From Verrucomicrobiota bacterium (GTDB lineage Bacteria; Verrucomicrobiota; Verrucomicrobiia; Chthoniobacterales; JAFAMB01): 54,125 nucleotides of DNA. Location: NCBI GenBank assembly GCA_019239825.1, contig JAFAZK010000219.1, positions 1 to 54,125 on the forward strand. The letters are read 5' to 3'. This document shows, in pieces, positions 25,755 through 35,173 of the stretch. The position numbers and the translations under genes were made by a program. Position 1 is the first letter of the stretch; every line of letters starts with the position of its first letter. Below the pieces are notes generated by a model. The model searched no databases. It was given only the letters and a program-made list of their open reading frames with translations, and was not told the DNA's origin.

Positions 25755-28307
25755 ATGCATCCTATTAAGAGCTTCAACGTGTCGCCGCGCTTACCAGCAG
25801 CGCTTGAACCGCTCGACGAGATTGCCCGCAACCTCTGGTGGACATGGGAACCGGACGCTCGCAAGCTTTTCCGCGATCTAGACCCGGCACTCTGGGACCG
25901 AACAAATCATAACCCGATCCGGATGCTGCAATTGTGCAAACAAGCGCGCCTGGTGGAGTTGGCCTCGGATGACGACTACCTGCGCCTTATGAAAAGCGTT
26001 CACATGAAGCTAACGGCTTATATGGCGCGCACCGATACTTACCGGCGTTCTCGCCCGAATCCGATTTGTATCGCTTACTTTTCCGCCGAATTCGGCTTTC
26101 ACGAGTCAGTACCGAATTACTCGGGCGGCCTTGGCATTCTTTCCGGAGACCATTGTAAATCAGCGAGCGATCTCGACCTCAACTTCCACGCTGTCACCCT
26201 GCTCTACCGGCACGGCTATTTTAAACAGGAGATAAACAAGGACGGTTGGCAAGAGGCCGTCAGCCTGAACCAAAGCTTTCACCATCTGCCCGTGTCGGAG
26301 GCACGGAACGGTGATCAGTTGGTTTCGATCACCGTTGACATCTTGGGTCGAAAAGTAACCGCCAAAGTCTGGGTGCTCCAGGTCGGACGCATCCGTTTGC
26401 ACCTGCTCGACACGGACGTTCAGCAAAATTCACCGGAAGACAGGTTGATCACTCAGCAGTTGTACGGCGGGGACTTAGAAATGCGGATCCGACAAGAGAT
26501 CCTTTTAGGAGTCGGCGGCGTTCGCGCTCTCGACGCGCTCGGGATCGAGCCGGACGTCTATCACATGAATGAGGGACATTCCGCCTTCCTATCGCTCGAG
26601 CGAATCCGCCAATATGTGCAGACAAAAGGCCTGAAGTATTACACGGCTCTCCAGGTTGTTGCCTCTTCGAATATCTTTACCACGCATACGCCGGTTCCCG
26701 CAGGAAATGACGCATTTTCCAGGGAGATGATGGGCCGCTACCTGAGCGATTATCCTAGCGATCTAGGGATCACCTTTGACGAGTTCTTCGGGTTAGGCCA
26801 GCCCGCCGTTAATCCGGATAATTCTTTCAGTATGACAATTTTGGCCCTGCGCACCAGTCGGCACGCCAATGGGGTCAGTAAGCTGCACGGAGATGTTAGC
26901 CAGGGTTTGTGGAAAGATGTTTGGTCCGGCGTACCTGTTTCCGAGGTCCCCATAACCAGCATTACCAACGGTATTCATACGAAGACTTGGGCGGCTCCCG
27001 AATTCCATCGCATCTACGAAAAGTATTTAGGAGCAGATTGGGAAGAACATCTAACGGATGGCGAATACTGGCGACGCGTGATCGATATACCCGATGACGT
27101 TTTATGGGGAACACATCAGCTTTTGAAGGCCAGGTTGATCGAGTTCCTGCGGGATCGCATTCGTATTCAAAGGACGCGGATCGGCGAATCGCCGGAGCAG
27201 CTGCGCAAGATCAACAACCTCTTACACCCCGAAATCCTGACTATCGGTTTCGCCCGGCGCTTCGCGACCTACAAACGAGGAACTCTCCTATTATCTAATA
27301 AAGAGCGGTTGCTCAAATTGATCCAAAACCAGGAGCGGCCGGTCCAGTTTATTTTTGCCGGGAAAGCGCATCCCAAAGATGAGCCAGGCAAACGCTTCAT
27401 TCAGGAGGTTTATCAGGCTTCTCGGGAAGCAGGTCTGGAGGATGCCGTAGTTTTCGTTGAGGACTACGATACCTATATCGGACGCCGGCTTTACCAGGGA
27501 GTCGATATTTGGCTGAATAATCCTCTCCGTCCATTGGAAGCCAGCGGTACCAGCGGCATGAAGCTGCCTCCAAACGGTGGCCTGAATTTTAGCGTTCTCG
27601 ATGGCTGGTGGTGTGAAGGTTACAACGGAAGAAATGGTTGGCCGATCGGACCGGAAATCAAAGGTGGCAGCGTCCAGTTTCAAACGGAAGTCGACATAGA
27701 CAGCCTGTTTAACATTCTCGAAAACCAAATCATTCCGCTTTATTACGCAAAGCCGGATGGAAGGCTGCCGCTGGCCTGGCTGCAATTGATGCGGGAATCC
27801 ATTCGTAGCGTTACCCCGGTGTTCAACACTCACCGCATGGTCAAAGAGTACAACGAGCGATTATATGAACCGGCCGCTACCTCTTTCCGGACATTATCCG
27901 CAAACGGATGCAAGGCCGCGATTGACCTCGCGGAGTGGAAACACAAGACCAGGACCGATTGGGCGCAGGTTAAAATCCATGATGTTGAGGTCTCTCTCCA
28001 AGAAGGTAGTCGATTATTTGTAGGAGAGAAGTTAACCATCTCTGCCAACGTTTTCTTGGGTCCGGTCGATCCTTCGCATGTCCGGGTTCAAGCCTATATC
28101 GGAGAGACTGACAACGGGTCACTGGAGAAGCCGTACGCGGTGGATCTGCCGCGATTTGAGAAGGAGGAGACCGCAGGGTGGTTCCGATTCACCGGCGATA
28201 TTACCAGTTCCGACAGCGGCAGCTATGGTTTCAACTTGCGCGTGATCCCGACGCATCCTCACCTGATCCAGGATCATGAATTGCGTTTGATTACCTGGGC
28301 GAGCTGA
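25755..28307 (+). CDS. glgP: alpha-glucan (glycogen/maltodextrin) phosphorylase
   Basis: This enzyme releases glucose 1-phosphate from alpha-1,4-glucans. The 850-residue sequence is of the shorter, archaeal/thermophile-like GlgP type that starts with a domain reading LDEIARNLWWTWEPDARKLF. The glycogen phosphorylase core is clear: AYFSAEFGFHESVPNYSGGL, YHMNEGHSAFL, TTHTPVPAGND, RFATYKRGTLL and FAGKAHPKDEPGK. The PLP lysine lies in EASGTSGMKLPPNGGLN at about residue 603. The C-terminal 110 residues (after about 740) form a beta-rich extension with no catalytic motif. No other glycogen genes are adjacent. Confidence 0.94.
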   Translation: MHPIKSFNVSPRLPAALEPLDEIARNLWWTWEPDARKLFRDLDPALWDRTNHNPIRMLQLCKQARLVELASDDDYLRLMKSVHMKLTAYMARTDTYRRSRPNPICIAYFSAEFGFHESVPNYSGGLGILSGDHCKSASDLDLNFHAVTLLYRHGYFKQEINKDGWQEAVSLNQSFHHLPVSEARNGDQLVSITVDILGRKVTAKVWVLQVGRIRLHLLDTDVQQNSPEDRLITQQLYGGDLEMRIRQEILLGVGGVRALDALGIEPDVYHMNEGHSAFLSLERIRQYVQTKGLKYYTALQVVASSNIFTTHTPVPAGNDAFSREMMGRYLSDYPSDLGITFDEFFGLGQPAVNPDNSFSMTILALRTSRHANGVSKLHGDVSQGLWKDVWSGVPVSEVPITSITNGIHTKTWAAPEFHRIYEKYLGADWEEHLTDGEYWRRVIDIPDDVLWGTHQLLKARLIEFLRDRIRIQRTRIGESPEQLRKINNLLHPEILTIGFARRFATYKRGTLLLSNKERLLKLIQNQERPVQFIFAGKAHPKDEPGKRFIQEVYQASREAGLEDAVVFVEDYDTYIGRRLYQGVDIWLNNPLRPLEASGTSGMKLPPNGGLNFSVLDGWWCEGYNGRNGWPIGPEIKGGSVQFQTEVDIDSLFNILENQIIPLYYAKPDGRLPLAWLQLMRESIRSVTPVFNTHRMVKEYNERLYEPAATSFRTLSANGCKAAIDLAEWKHKTRTDWAQVKIHDVEVSLQEGSRLFVGEKLTISANVFLGPVDPSHVRVQAYIGETDNGSLEKPYAVDLPRFEKEETAGWFRFTGDITSSDSGSYGFNLRVIPTHPHLIQDHELRLITWAS

Positions 28308-28314
28308 GAGGCAA

Positions 28315-28474
28315 AAGAGTTCAAGGAGTACAAGGAGTTCGAGAATGGTGATCTGAAATGGAAAACAACCCTCGAAACTCTAAAAGATTTACTTAATTTC
28401 ATTGGACGAATTTGGACGTTCCATTGTGCCACGTCCTCCTTGAACTCCTGGAATTCCTTGTACTCCTTGCCCGG
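28315..28474. repeat. inverted repeat of CAAGGAGTACAAGGAGTTC words
   Basis: GTTCAAGGAGTACAAGGAG (from about 28319) faces CTCCTTGAACTCCTGG and CCTTGTACTCCTTG (about 28436-28469). The 3' arm runs into the open frame of the next gene, whose first 28 in-frame codons are therefore repeat sequence, not protein. The region between the arms shows no other feature. Confidence 0.65.
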
Positions 28475-28495
28475 GTAACCGATATTCCGGCGATC

Positions 28496-29440
28496 GTGTC
28501 CGCGTTCACACCCGCTTTCTCGACCTGTTGGAATTCGGAGCGTCATACCCGCGGAGACCGCATGCTCGGGGAGATATGGGAGCTGGGATTTCGCCAGGTC
28601 GAACTTGGTCACGGCGTCCGGCTATCGCTGATACAAGGAATCGCTGCATTCGTCCGGGACCATGATATAGCGATCACTAGCCTTCATAATTTCTGTCCGC
28701 TCCCGCTCGAAATTTTTCACGCGTCACCGGATTGTCTCCAGTGCACTTCTGCCGATGCCGGCGAAAGGAACCGCGCCCAACGACATACTTTTGCTACCAT
28801 CGATCAGGCAGTTACATTCGGCGCTCGATACGTGGTTCTGCATCTTGGCTTCGCGCCGATGCGAGACGAGACCAAACGGCTAACTAAGTTAATCCACCAA
28901 GGTAAGATTTTCGGGAGAACCTTTGTCCAAACGAAGTTACGCGCCTTGAAGGAACGCGAAAAGGCCGACGTGTATTCCCGGGTTCGGGATTGGCTGGTTC
29001 CCGTCGTCGAACATGCTAAGCAAGCTAGCATCAAGCTCGGCATCGAGAATCGTACCGAGCTCGATACATTCCCTAACGAGTGCGAAATCCAGAGACTGTT
29101 CGACGATTTTAAAGAACCGATTCTCGGCCGCTGGCACGATTTCGGTCATGCCCAGGTCCGCCAAAATCTCACGCTCCACGATCATGCGGAAATGCTGCGA
29201 GCGGCTGCTCCCAGATTGTTTGGTTGCCACGTCCATGACGTCATCTATCCCGATCGCGATCATCGCATTCCGCTAACGGGCACAGTTCCATTTACGGAAC
29301 TTCTTCCTATCGTACCAACACATGCACCATTGGTTTGGGAACTCGCACCGTCGGCGCAAGCCGATGCGATTCGGGCTGCCTTAGAAAAATGGCGAGGGCT
29401 GTTCCACCAAGATGTCGGAAACGCCAAGAATGCCGCTTAA
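28496..29440 (+). CDS. xylose-isomerase-like TIM-barrel protein (sugar phosphate isomerase/epimerase family)
   Basis: The frame is open from 28412, but its beginning is repeat sequence. A GTG at 28496 gives a start just before the conserved block FSTCWNSERHTRGDRML; the first ATG at 28562 would cut into it. No clear ribosome site supports any choice. Barrel-strand motifs are YVVLHLGFAPM, LGIENRTELDTFP, RWHDFGHAQV and GCHVHDV, with Glu, His and Asp residues placed like the metal ligands of the AP-endonuclease-2/xylose isomerase superfamily. The substrate is unknown. It overlaps the next gene by 29 bases and starts a four-gene block ending with a ketosynthase. Confidence 0.75.
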   Translation: MSAFTPAFSTCWNSERHTRGDRMLGEIWELGFRQVELGHGVRLSLIQGIAAFVRDHDIAITSLHNFCPLPLEIFHASPDCLQCTSADAGERNRAQRHTFATIDQAVTFGARYVVLHLGFAPMRDETKRLTKLIHQGKIFGRTFVQTKLRALKEREKADVYSRVRDWLVPVVEHAKQASIKLGIENRTELDTFPNECEIQRLFDDFKEPILGRWHDFGHAQVRQNLTLHDHAEMLRAAAPRLFGCHVHDVIYPDRDHRIPLTGTVPFTELLPIVPTHAPLVWELAPSAQADAIRAALEKWRGLFHQDVGNAKNAA

Positions 29441-30161
29441 TAGCGCGTCCCAGGATTCGCAAACCCTACCACGGGTCACTGTCCATTTTGCCATCACTCT
29501 TGACGGCAAAGTCTCCACTCCGAATCACACTCCAGCCCAGTTCACCTCCGCTAACGATAAAAAGCGGCTGCTAGAAGTGCGGTCCGAAAATGATGCCGTG
29601 ATGGTAGCGAAAGGCACTCTGCAGACGGATCGCATGTCTTTGGGCTTACCAGATCAGATGTTGCGGAATGAGCGATTGCGCCGCGGCGCATCTGAAGAAC
29701 CACTCCGGGTCATCGTTTCAGCAACCGGTGACATCGGACTCGATCTGCCGATCTTTCAAAATCCGGGAGCGCCTATCGTTCTTTATACCACAACCAGAAT
29801 GCTAAGTTGGAAACGGGCAGAGCTCGAATCAAAGGTGGCGATTTATGAGGCCGGCAAAGATCAAGTCGATCTACTTTACGTTTTGAGCCATCTTTTTTCC
29901 CGCTACCAGGTGCGCGCGGTCGTTTGTGAGGGTGGGCCAACGCTGGTTAGGTCTTTGGCTAAAGTCGACCTGATCGACAGGATCGCTCTGACCATAGCAG
30001 CCAAGCTGTTCGGCGGAAGATCGGCTCCCAGTCTGACCGGACTGCCGGGCGATTTTCTGCCTGCCAGTCGCCATTTTCAACTGGTGAACCATGAGATCGG
30101 TGATAACGAGTTCTACCTAACTTACGAACACGAGGTATGCACCAGGCGAACTCTATTGTGA
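29412..30161 (+). CDS. RibD C-terminal-like (dihydrofolate reductase fold) reductase
   Basis: The 249-residue protein matches the reductase half of RibD: VTVHFAITLDGKVST, the SENDAVMVAKGTLQTDRMSL segment that replaces the usual DAILVGAGTVRADDP, and the NADPH-site block VVCEGGPTLVRSLAKVDLID. The deaminase half is absent. In archaea and some bacteria such stand-alone proteins reduce a riboflavin precursor; others have unknown pyrimidine or pterin substrates. No rib genes are nearby, so riboflavin synthesis is not implied. It overlaps its neighbours by 29 and 25 bases; a start at 29430 is also possible. Confidence 0.75.
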   Translation: MSETPRMPLNSASQDSQTLPRVTVHFAITLDGKVSTPNHTPAQFTSANDKKRLLEVRSENDAVMVAKGTLQTDRMSLGLPDQMLRNERLRRGASEEPLRVIVSATGDIGLDLPIFQNPGAPIVLYTTTRMLSWKRAELESKVAIYEAGKDQVDLLYVLSHLFSRYQVRAVVCEGGPTLVRSLAKVDLIDRIALTIAAKLFGGRSAPSLTGLPGDFLPASRHFQLVNHEIGDNEFYLTYEHEVCTRRTLL

Positions 30162-30637
30162 TGAACGCCCCTAAACTGCGCATTTTCGAGGTCGCAGCCG
30201 ATCTGGAGAAGTGGCCCAAGTTTCTGCCCCACTATCGTTACATTCATTACTTGGAAAGGGGCTCTAACCGGAATGTAGTCAGGATGGCGGCTCGGCGCGG
30301 GAATATTCCAGTGTCTTGGGTGTCTGAAGAAGTAATAGATCCTGACAAATATGAAGTGCGTTTTCGCCATCTCAAAGCTTGGACGAAAGGAATGGAAGTC
30401 GTCTGGACGTTCGTCGAACAACCCTCAGGCGTGCTGGTATCGATAGCTCATGACCTTCATTTTCGAATTCCGCCACTCTCTCCTATTGCTGAACCAATCA
30501 TTGGCGGTTTCTTCATCGGTTACGTCGCCAATCAGACGTTAAAACATATGAAAGCCTATGTGGAGGGTCTGCCGCGTCGAAGTGTCGCGGGAGAGCCAAA
30601 CCCGTCACGGGGAAGCGAAGCGGAGGCGGATGCATGA
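30137..30637 (+). CDS. SRPBCC (START-like) cyclase/dehydrase family protein
   Basis: The 166-residue protein fits the aromatase/cyclase-like branch of the SRPBCC fold: VMNAPKLRIFEVAADLEKWPKFLPHYRY at the N-terminus and the helix FFIGYVANQTLKHMKAYVEG at the C-terminus. The fold forms a deep hydrophobic cavity for lipids or polyketides. The first strand (ANSIVMNAPKLRIF) needs the ATG at 30137; an ATG at 30161 is coupled to the preceding stop but would shorten that strand. The stop overlaps the ketosynthase start, suggesting that the cavity binds that enzyme's product. Confidence 0.8.
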   Translation: MHQANSIVMNAPKLRIFEVAADLEKWPKFLPHYRYIHYLERGSNRNVVRMAARRGNIPVSWVSEEVIDPDKYEVRFRHLKAWTKGMEVVWTFVEQPSGVLVSIAHDLHFRIPPLSPIAEPIIGGFFIGYVANQTLKHMKAYVEGLPRRSVAGEPNPSRGSEAEADA

Positions 30638-31863
30638 GACGAGTTGTGGTAACCGGCCTGGGGCCGGTAACGCCAATCGGTGTCGGCAAAGAAGCTTTTT
30701 GGCAAGGGATCCTGAACGGTAAGTCGGCGATCGGTCCGGTTACGCGATTCGATGTCACCCCGTTTAATGCTAAGGTCGCGGCGGAGATCGACAATTGGGA
30801 ACCGGGTAGATACTTCCCGCCTCACCGGCTTAAACGATTGGATCGTTACGCGCAATTCGCGGTGACGTCGGCAAAGCTCGCTCTTGATGATAGCGGGCTT
30901 TCTTTTTCGCCCAACAATCCCCAAACCCGAGTGGGAGTCAGCTTTGGCAGCGCACTCGGAGGTGTGTCTAACGCCGAACATCAGCACGCTTCCTATGTCC
31001 AGGGCGGCCCAAAGGCGGTCCATCAAACCATTGCGCTCCAAGTGTTTGGAGGATCCGCCCACTGTAATATTGCGATCGAGTTCGGACTGCGCGGCGTCGG
31101 TACCACCAACTCGAATAGCTGTGCCAGCGGCAATGTAGCGATCGGAGAAGGCGCTCGTTATATCCGCGATGGATTCGCCGATGTGATTATCGCCGGCGCA
31201 GCCGAAGCTCCTCTCAGCCCACTCTCCTACGGTGCATTTGCTTTCATCAGAACAATGAGCCGCCAAGAAGCAGCCATCGCTTGCCGGCCTTTTGATCTGA
31301 ATCGTGATGGGTTTGTCATGGGCGAAGGTGCAGCCAGTCTCATTCTCGAAGAGTACGAGCATGCCGTCGCCAGAGGCGCCCGTATTTACGCGGAAGTCGT
31401 GGGTTACAGCTTAAACAATGATGCCTTTCATATGACGACACCGTTGCCCAGCGGCGAGTCGTGCATCCGAGCAATGGCAGACGCCTTGAGTCAGGCGCAA
31501 GTGAACCCGGATCAAATTGACTATATCAATGCTCATGCCAGTTCGACGCAACTCAACGATGCAAATGAATGCGCCTGCATCAAAAGCGTTTTCGGGGCGA
31601 ACTCGCAAAATCTAGCCGTAAGCGGCACCAAGGCATTCTACGGGCATCCCCTCGGCGCCAGCGCCGCGATCGAAGGCGTAATTTGCGCTCTGGCTCTGCA
31701 GCATTCGGTCATTCCACCCACTTTGAACTTTGAAACCCCGGATCCGGCATGCGACCTCGATGTGGTGCCAAACCAACCACGCGAAAGGCCACTTCGCTAT
31801 GCCCTTAGCAACGCCTTCGGGTTTGGCGGCATCAATTCGTGCGTGGTCTATAAGGCGGCGTGA
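30634..31863 (+). CDS. beta-ketoacyl-ACP synthase (FabF-like)
   Basis: A condensing enzyme of the thiolase fold, 409 residues, with a complete Cys-His-His triad: Cys163 (NSCASGNVAIGEG), His301 (NAHASSTQLND) and His338 (AFYGHPLGASAAIEG). The gatekeeper loop GFGGINSCVV is at the C-terminus. Overall it resembles FabF, but the nucleophile context (SNSCASG rather than TACASG) and the coupled SRPBCC gene suggest a specialised lipid or polyketide rather than housekeeping fatty acid synthesis. No acyl carrier protein gene is adjacent. Its 5' end overlaps the previous gene by 4 bases. Confidence 0.88.
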   Translation: MRRVVVTGLGPVTPIGVGKEAFWQGILNGKSAIGPVTRFDVTPFNAKVAAEIDNWEPGRYFPPHRLKRLDRYAQFAVTSAKLALDDSGLSFSPNNPQTRVGVSFGSALGGVSNAEHQHASYVQGGPKAVHQTIALQVFGGSAHCNIAIEFGLRGVGTTNSNSCASGNVAIGEGARYIRDGFADVIIAGAAEAPLSPLSYGAFAFIRTMSRQEAAIACRPFDLNRDGFVMGEGAASLILEEYEHAVARGARIYAEVVGYSLNNDAFHMTTPLPSGESCIRAMADALSQAQVNPDQIDYINAHASSTQLNDANECACIKSVFGANSQNLAVSGTKAFYGHPLGASAAIEGVICALALQHSVIPPTLNFETPDPACDLDVVPNQPRERPLRYALSNAFGFGGINSCVVYKAA

Positions 31864-32011
31864 ACATTTCGGGGGGAGCGGTTGTCTTTAGAGACACGCC
31901 GCAAACGGCAGCACGCTGAGTTTTTCGCCCTACCGGCATAACGCCTCCCGTGGCACGCAAATCCATTTTACACTCCCGCCCTTCTAGGCAACGTTCGCTC
32001 CTTACATACAG

Positions 32012-33490
32012 ATGATTCGCAGTACACTTTTCGGTATCGCGTGCGTGGTGGCCACGGGCGCAGTTGCCGGCGCAGTTTCCGACACTCCTAAGTTCGATGT
32101 CCACAAGAGCATTGTCCGGATCACGACAACGGCTCAGGAACCGGACTACCGAGTGCCATGGAATCCAGGCAGCATTTCGACAGGAATCGGCGCAGGGTTT
32201 GTCATCGACGGCAGCCGAATCCTGACAAACGCGCACGTGGTGAGCAACGGACGGTTCATTTCTGTCCAGAGAGAAAATGATCCCCGTCAATACAGCGGCC
32301 AGGTTAAGTTCGTCGCGCACGACTGCGACTTAGCCATCGTGACGGTTTCGGATCCGAATTTCTTCAAAACGATGCAGCCACTCAATTTTGGACCTTTACC
32401 GACGATCCAGAGCGTCGTAGACGTCTACGGTTATCCCATCGGCGGTGAGCGGCTCTCGGTCACCCAAGGGATCGTTTCCCGAATCGATTTCGAGAGCTAC
32501 AGTCACTCCGGCGCGGATTCCCATCTTGCGGTCCAGATCGACGCCGCCATCAATCCGGGCAACTCGGGCGGTCCGGTACTGCAGAATGGCAAAGTGGTGG
32601 GCATCGCTTTTCAAGGTTACTCTGGTGACGTCGCCCAAAATGTCGGGTTCATGATCCCCACACCGGTCATACAACGTTTCCTGGCTGATATTGTGAGCGG
32701 CCACTACAACCGGTATGTCGACCTCTCCATCGTACCGGAGAGCCTGACCAACGCCGCAGCCCGCCGCGCACTAGGACTTCCTGATGACGATACCGGGGTC
32801 TTGGTCAGTTCGGTCGAAGGAGACGCCTGCGCCGCCGGTAAACTGGAACCAGGCGATGTTCTGCTTTCCATCGATGGTCATCGCATCATCAGTGACCAAA
32901 CCGTCGAATTGGAAGGCGAGAACGTTGACTTGGCCGAGGTCATCGAGCGAAAGCTGAAAGGAGACAAAGTTAAGGTCGATCTGCTGCGAAATCACCAACC
33001 GCTGAGTGTCGAAATCGAGCTAGAACCAAATAATTCCTATCTCATACAGGCCAACATCTTTGACGAGTATCCCCGCTTCGTCATGTTCGGCGGCCTCGTT
33101 TTTCAGCCCTTGTCCAAGAACTTGCTCGAGGCGTTCCAGATTGAGGACCTTCGCGTACGCTATTTCTACAATAACTTCATCAACGACGAGATCTTTAAGG
33201 ATCATCCTCAGGTCATCCTTCTATCGAATATCCTGCCCGATCCGGTTAATGCCTATCTTTCTGAGTTCCGTTACCAGATCGTAGATCAGATCAATGGTCA
33301 CAAGATCCGGACTCTGGCCGATGTGGCTAACGCGTTCGATGAAACGTCGGATTTCTATACGATCAAGTTTGTCGGAGCGAGTCGCCCGGCGGTACTACAA
33401 AGGTCAGCGGTCGAAGAAGCCAAAGAGCGAATCAAAGACAACTACGGGGTACGCCTCGAGCGGAACTTGGGAGAGGAGACCCTTCGATGA
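32012..33490 (+). CDS. exported HtrA/Deg-type serine protease with PDZ domain
   Basis: After an N-terminal hydrophobic signal segment (LFGIACVVATGAVAGAV) comes a trypsin-like domain with all three catalytic residues: His75 (LTNAHVV), Asp106 (HDCDLAIV) and Ser185 (NPGNSGGPVL). A PDZ domain (GVLVSSVEGDACAAGKLEPG, about 258-335) follows, then a region of about 150 residues with FVMFGGLVFQPLS that resembles the C-terminal part of plant Deg9-like proteases. The length is 492 residues. The protein probably acts in the periplasm on damaged proteins. The stop overlaps the next gene by 4 bases (ATGA), so it is made with its catalytically degraded paralogue. Confidence 0.88.
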   Translation: MIRSTLFGIACVVATGAVAGAVSDTPKFDVHKSIVRITTTAQEPDYRVPWNPGSISTGIGAGFVIDGSRILTNAHVVSNGRFISVQRENDPRQYSGQVKFVAHDCDLAIVTVSDPNFFKTMQPLNFGPLPTIQSVVDVYGYPIGGERLSVTQGIVSRIDFESYSHSGADSHLAVQIDAAINPGNSGGPVLQNGKVVGIAFQGYSGDVAQNVGFMIPTPVIQRFLADIVSGHYNRYVDLSIVPESLTNAAARRALGLPDDDTGVLVSSVEGDACAAGKLEPGDVLLSIDGHRIISDQTVELEGENVDLAEVIERKLKGDKVKVDLLRNHQPLSVEIELEPNNSYLIQANIFDEYPRFVMFGGLVFQPLSKNLLEAFQIEDLRVRYFYNNFINDEIFKDHPQVILLSNILPDPVNAYLSEFRYQIVDQINGHKIRTLADVANAFDETSDFYTIKFVGASRPAVLQRSAVEEAKERIKDNYGVRLERNLGEETLR

Positions 33491-35025
33491 AGTTTTTAGT
33501 TTTTTGTCAGGCATCACTCTTATTCGCGATATCGACACTAGCGGCAGAAAATCCGAGTCCTAGCCCGGCGGGGACGCCGGCTGTGGAAGCTCGGCCATCC
33601 GCTGCGCCCAAGGAACATTTAGCGACAGAGTTGAAGGGCGGCTCGGTACTTCGGGTAAACTCAACGAATCAATCGTACGATTTTTTCCGTCCTTGGAGCA
33701 AGAAAGCCCCATCTAATCGACGTGGTTTGGGTGCGGTCATTGACGGAGGCGAAGTCTTGGTAACTGCGGAGTTGGTATGGGACAGCAATTTCATCGAACT
33801 GGAAAAACCCGATACCGGTGAACGTGCCACCGCCAAGGTAGCGGTCGTCGATTACGAAACGAACCTGGCGTTGCTCAAGCCTAACAATCCCGATTTTCTG
33901 AAAGATCTCCAACCGCTGGATACCAGCGTCGCACCTAAAGTCGGAGACCGTCTGTCTGTGGTGCAATTGGAGTCTAACGGCACGCCGGTCTCTACGGAAG
34001 CTCTCCTCACGAGCGCTGAGGTTGGTCACTACGTTCTAGATGACTATAGTTATCTCCTGTTTAAGATGAGCTGCCCTCTGCAGTATCGAGACAACAGCTT
34101 CACGTTGCCCATTGTGCAGGATCACCACCTCATCTCGATGCTGCTTCGTTATGATCCCCGTTCGCAGACCATCGAAGCCATCTCGACTCCGGTAATTCAA
34201 CATTTTCTCAAGGAGGCCGACCATCAACCCTACCAAGGATTCCCCAGCTTCGGCCTGTCGTTCTCGACCACCCGCGATCCACAGTTCCGGCATTACGAAA
34301 AGCTTTCCGACTCACAGGGCGGGATCTATGTCGATGACGTCGAGCCGGATTCCCCGGCGGCTAAGGCCGATATTCAAACCGGTGATATCTTGTTGTCCAT
34401 CGGTGGTAAGTCGGTCGACCCTGACGGCGATTATGACGACTCCCAATATGGCCGGCTCTCGATTACGCATTTTATAACCACGTTGTCCTATACCGGCCAA
34501 AAAGTGCCAGTCACATTATTGCGGCACGGCGAGCGTAAAGATGTGGTTGTGTCTTTGTTCCACAAACCGCCGCAGGACTACGTGATCGACCCCTACGTTA
34601 TCGGCCGCCCTCCGCGCTACCTGATCCTAGGCGGATTAGTGTTTGAGGAGCTTAGTCGCCAATACTTGCGAGAATGGGGCCCGTCCTGGCAAAGAGAAGC
34701 ACCCCAGCGGTTCGTCTATTTCGACCATTATCAAGCGGACCTGTTTCCTAAGGAGCGTAAGATCGTTTTCTTAAGCCAGATCCTGCCAAACAATGATACC
34801 ATTGGTTATCCGCAGCTAAACTACATGGCCGTTGAACGCGTGAATGGCCAACCAATTTATCGGCTGGAAGATCTGGCCACAGCGATGGAGAAACCCGTCG
34901 ACGGTTTTCATAAGATCGAATTTGATCTGGATCCGAAAGTACTCTATCTCGACGCGGCAAAAATCCAGGAGAACGCTGCCGCGCTCCAGAAAACCTATTC
35001 TCTCCCTGCGATGCGCCGTTTCTGA
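33487..35025 (+). CDS. HtrA-like pseudoprotease, paralogue of the preceding gene
   Basis: The 512-residue protein has the same plan as its neighbour: a signal peptide (MKFLVFCQASLLFAISTLAA), a Pro/Ala-rich linker, a chymotrypsin-like domain, a PDZ domain (GGIYVDDVEPDSPAAKADIQTGD, in parts) and the C-terminal block ILGGLVFEELS. The catalytic residues are gone: LTNAHVV has become LVTAELV (Glu95 for His), DCDLAIV has become YETNLALL (Asn126 for Asp), and GNSGGPV has become DNSFTLPIV, keeping the Ser without its Gly-Gly. It cannot be a classical serine protease. A regulator, adaptor or substrate-presenting partner of the active copy is the best guess. Confidence 0.85.
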   Translation: MKFLVFCQASLLFAISTLAAENPSPSPAGTPAVEARPSAAPKEHLATELKGGSVLRVNSTNQSYDFFRPWSKKAPSNRRGLGAVIDGGEVLVTAELVWDSNFIELEKPDTGERATAKVAVVDYETNLALLKPNNPDFLKDLQPLDTSVAPKVGDRLSVVQLESNGTPVSTEALLTSAEVGHYVLDDYSYLLFKMSCPLQYRDNSFTLPIVQDHHLISMLLRYDPRSQTIEAISTPVIQHFLKEADHQPYQGFPSFGLSFSTTRDPQFRHYEKLSDSQGGIYVDDVEPDSPAAKADIQTGDILLSIGGKSVDPDGDYDDSQYGRLSITHFITTLSYTGQKVPVTLLRHGERKDVVVSLFHKPPQDYVIDPYVIGRPPRYLILGGLVFEELSRQYLREWGPSWQREAPQRFVYFDHYQADLFPKERKIVFLSQILPNNDTIGYPQLNYMAVERVNGQPIYRLEDLATAMEKPVDGFHKIEFDLDPKVLYLDAAKIQENAAALQKTYSLPAMRRF

Positions 35026-35173
35026 TCCGCAAACGCTCGGCCCCCCGGGGTAACCCCTCGATCAGTCTCTTCATCTGCGCAAATCTGCGTCCATCTGCGG
35101 TTAGGCTTTTTCCGCCCTCGACGCGTGACCTCATTTGGGCTTAATTGCGCCTCCATTCGCAGTTAAACTTTCT

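Noticed and set aside
28274..28612. 112-codon minus-strand frame and the first 28 codons of the TIM-barrel frame
   Set aside because: Both are translations of the CAAGGAGTACAAGGAG inverted repeat; the minus frame also overlaps real genes at both ends.
31930..31960. TGGCACG before the HtrA-type gene as a sigma-54 promoter
   Set aside because: The required TTGC element is missing at the proper spacing (TCCATT follows).
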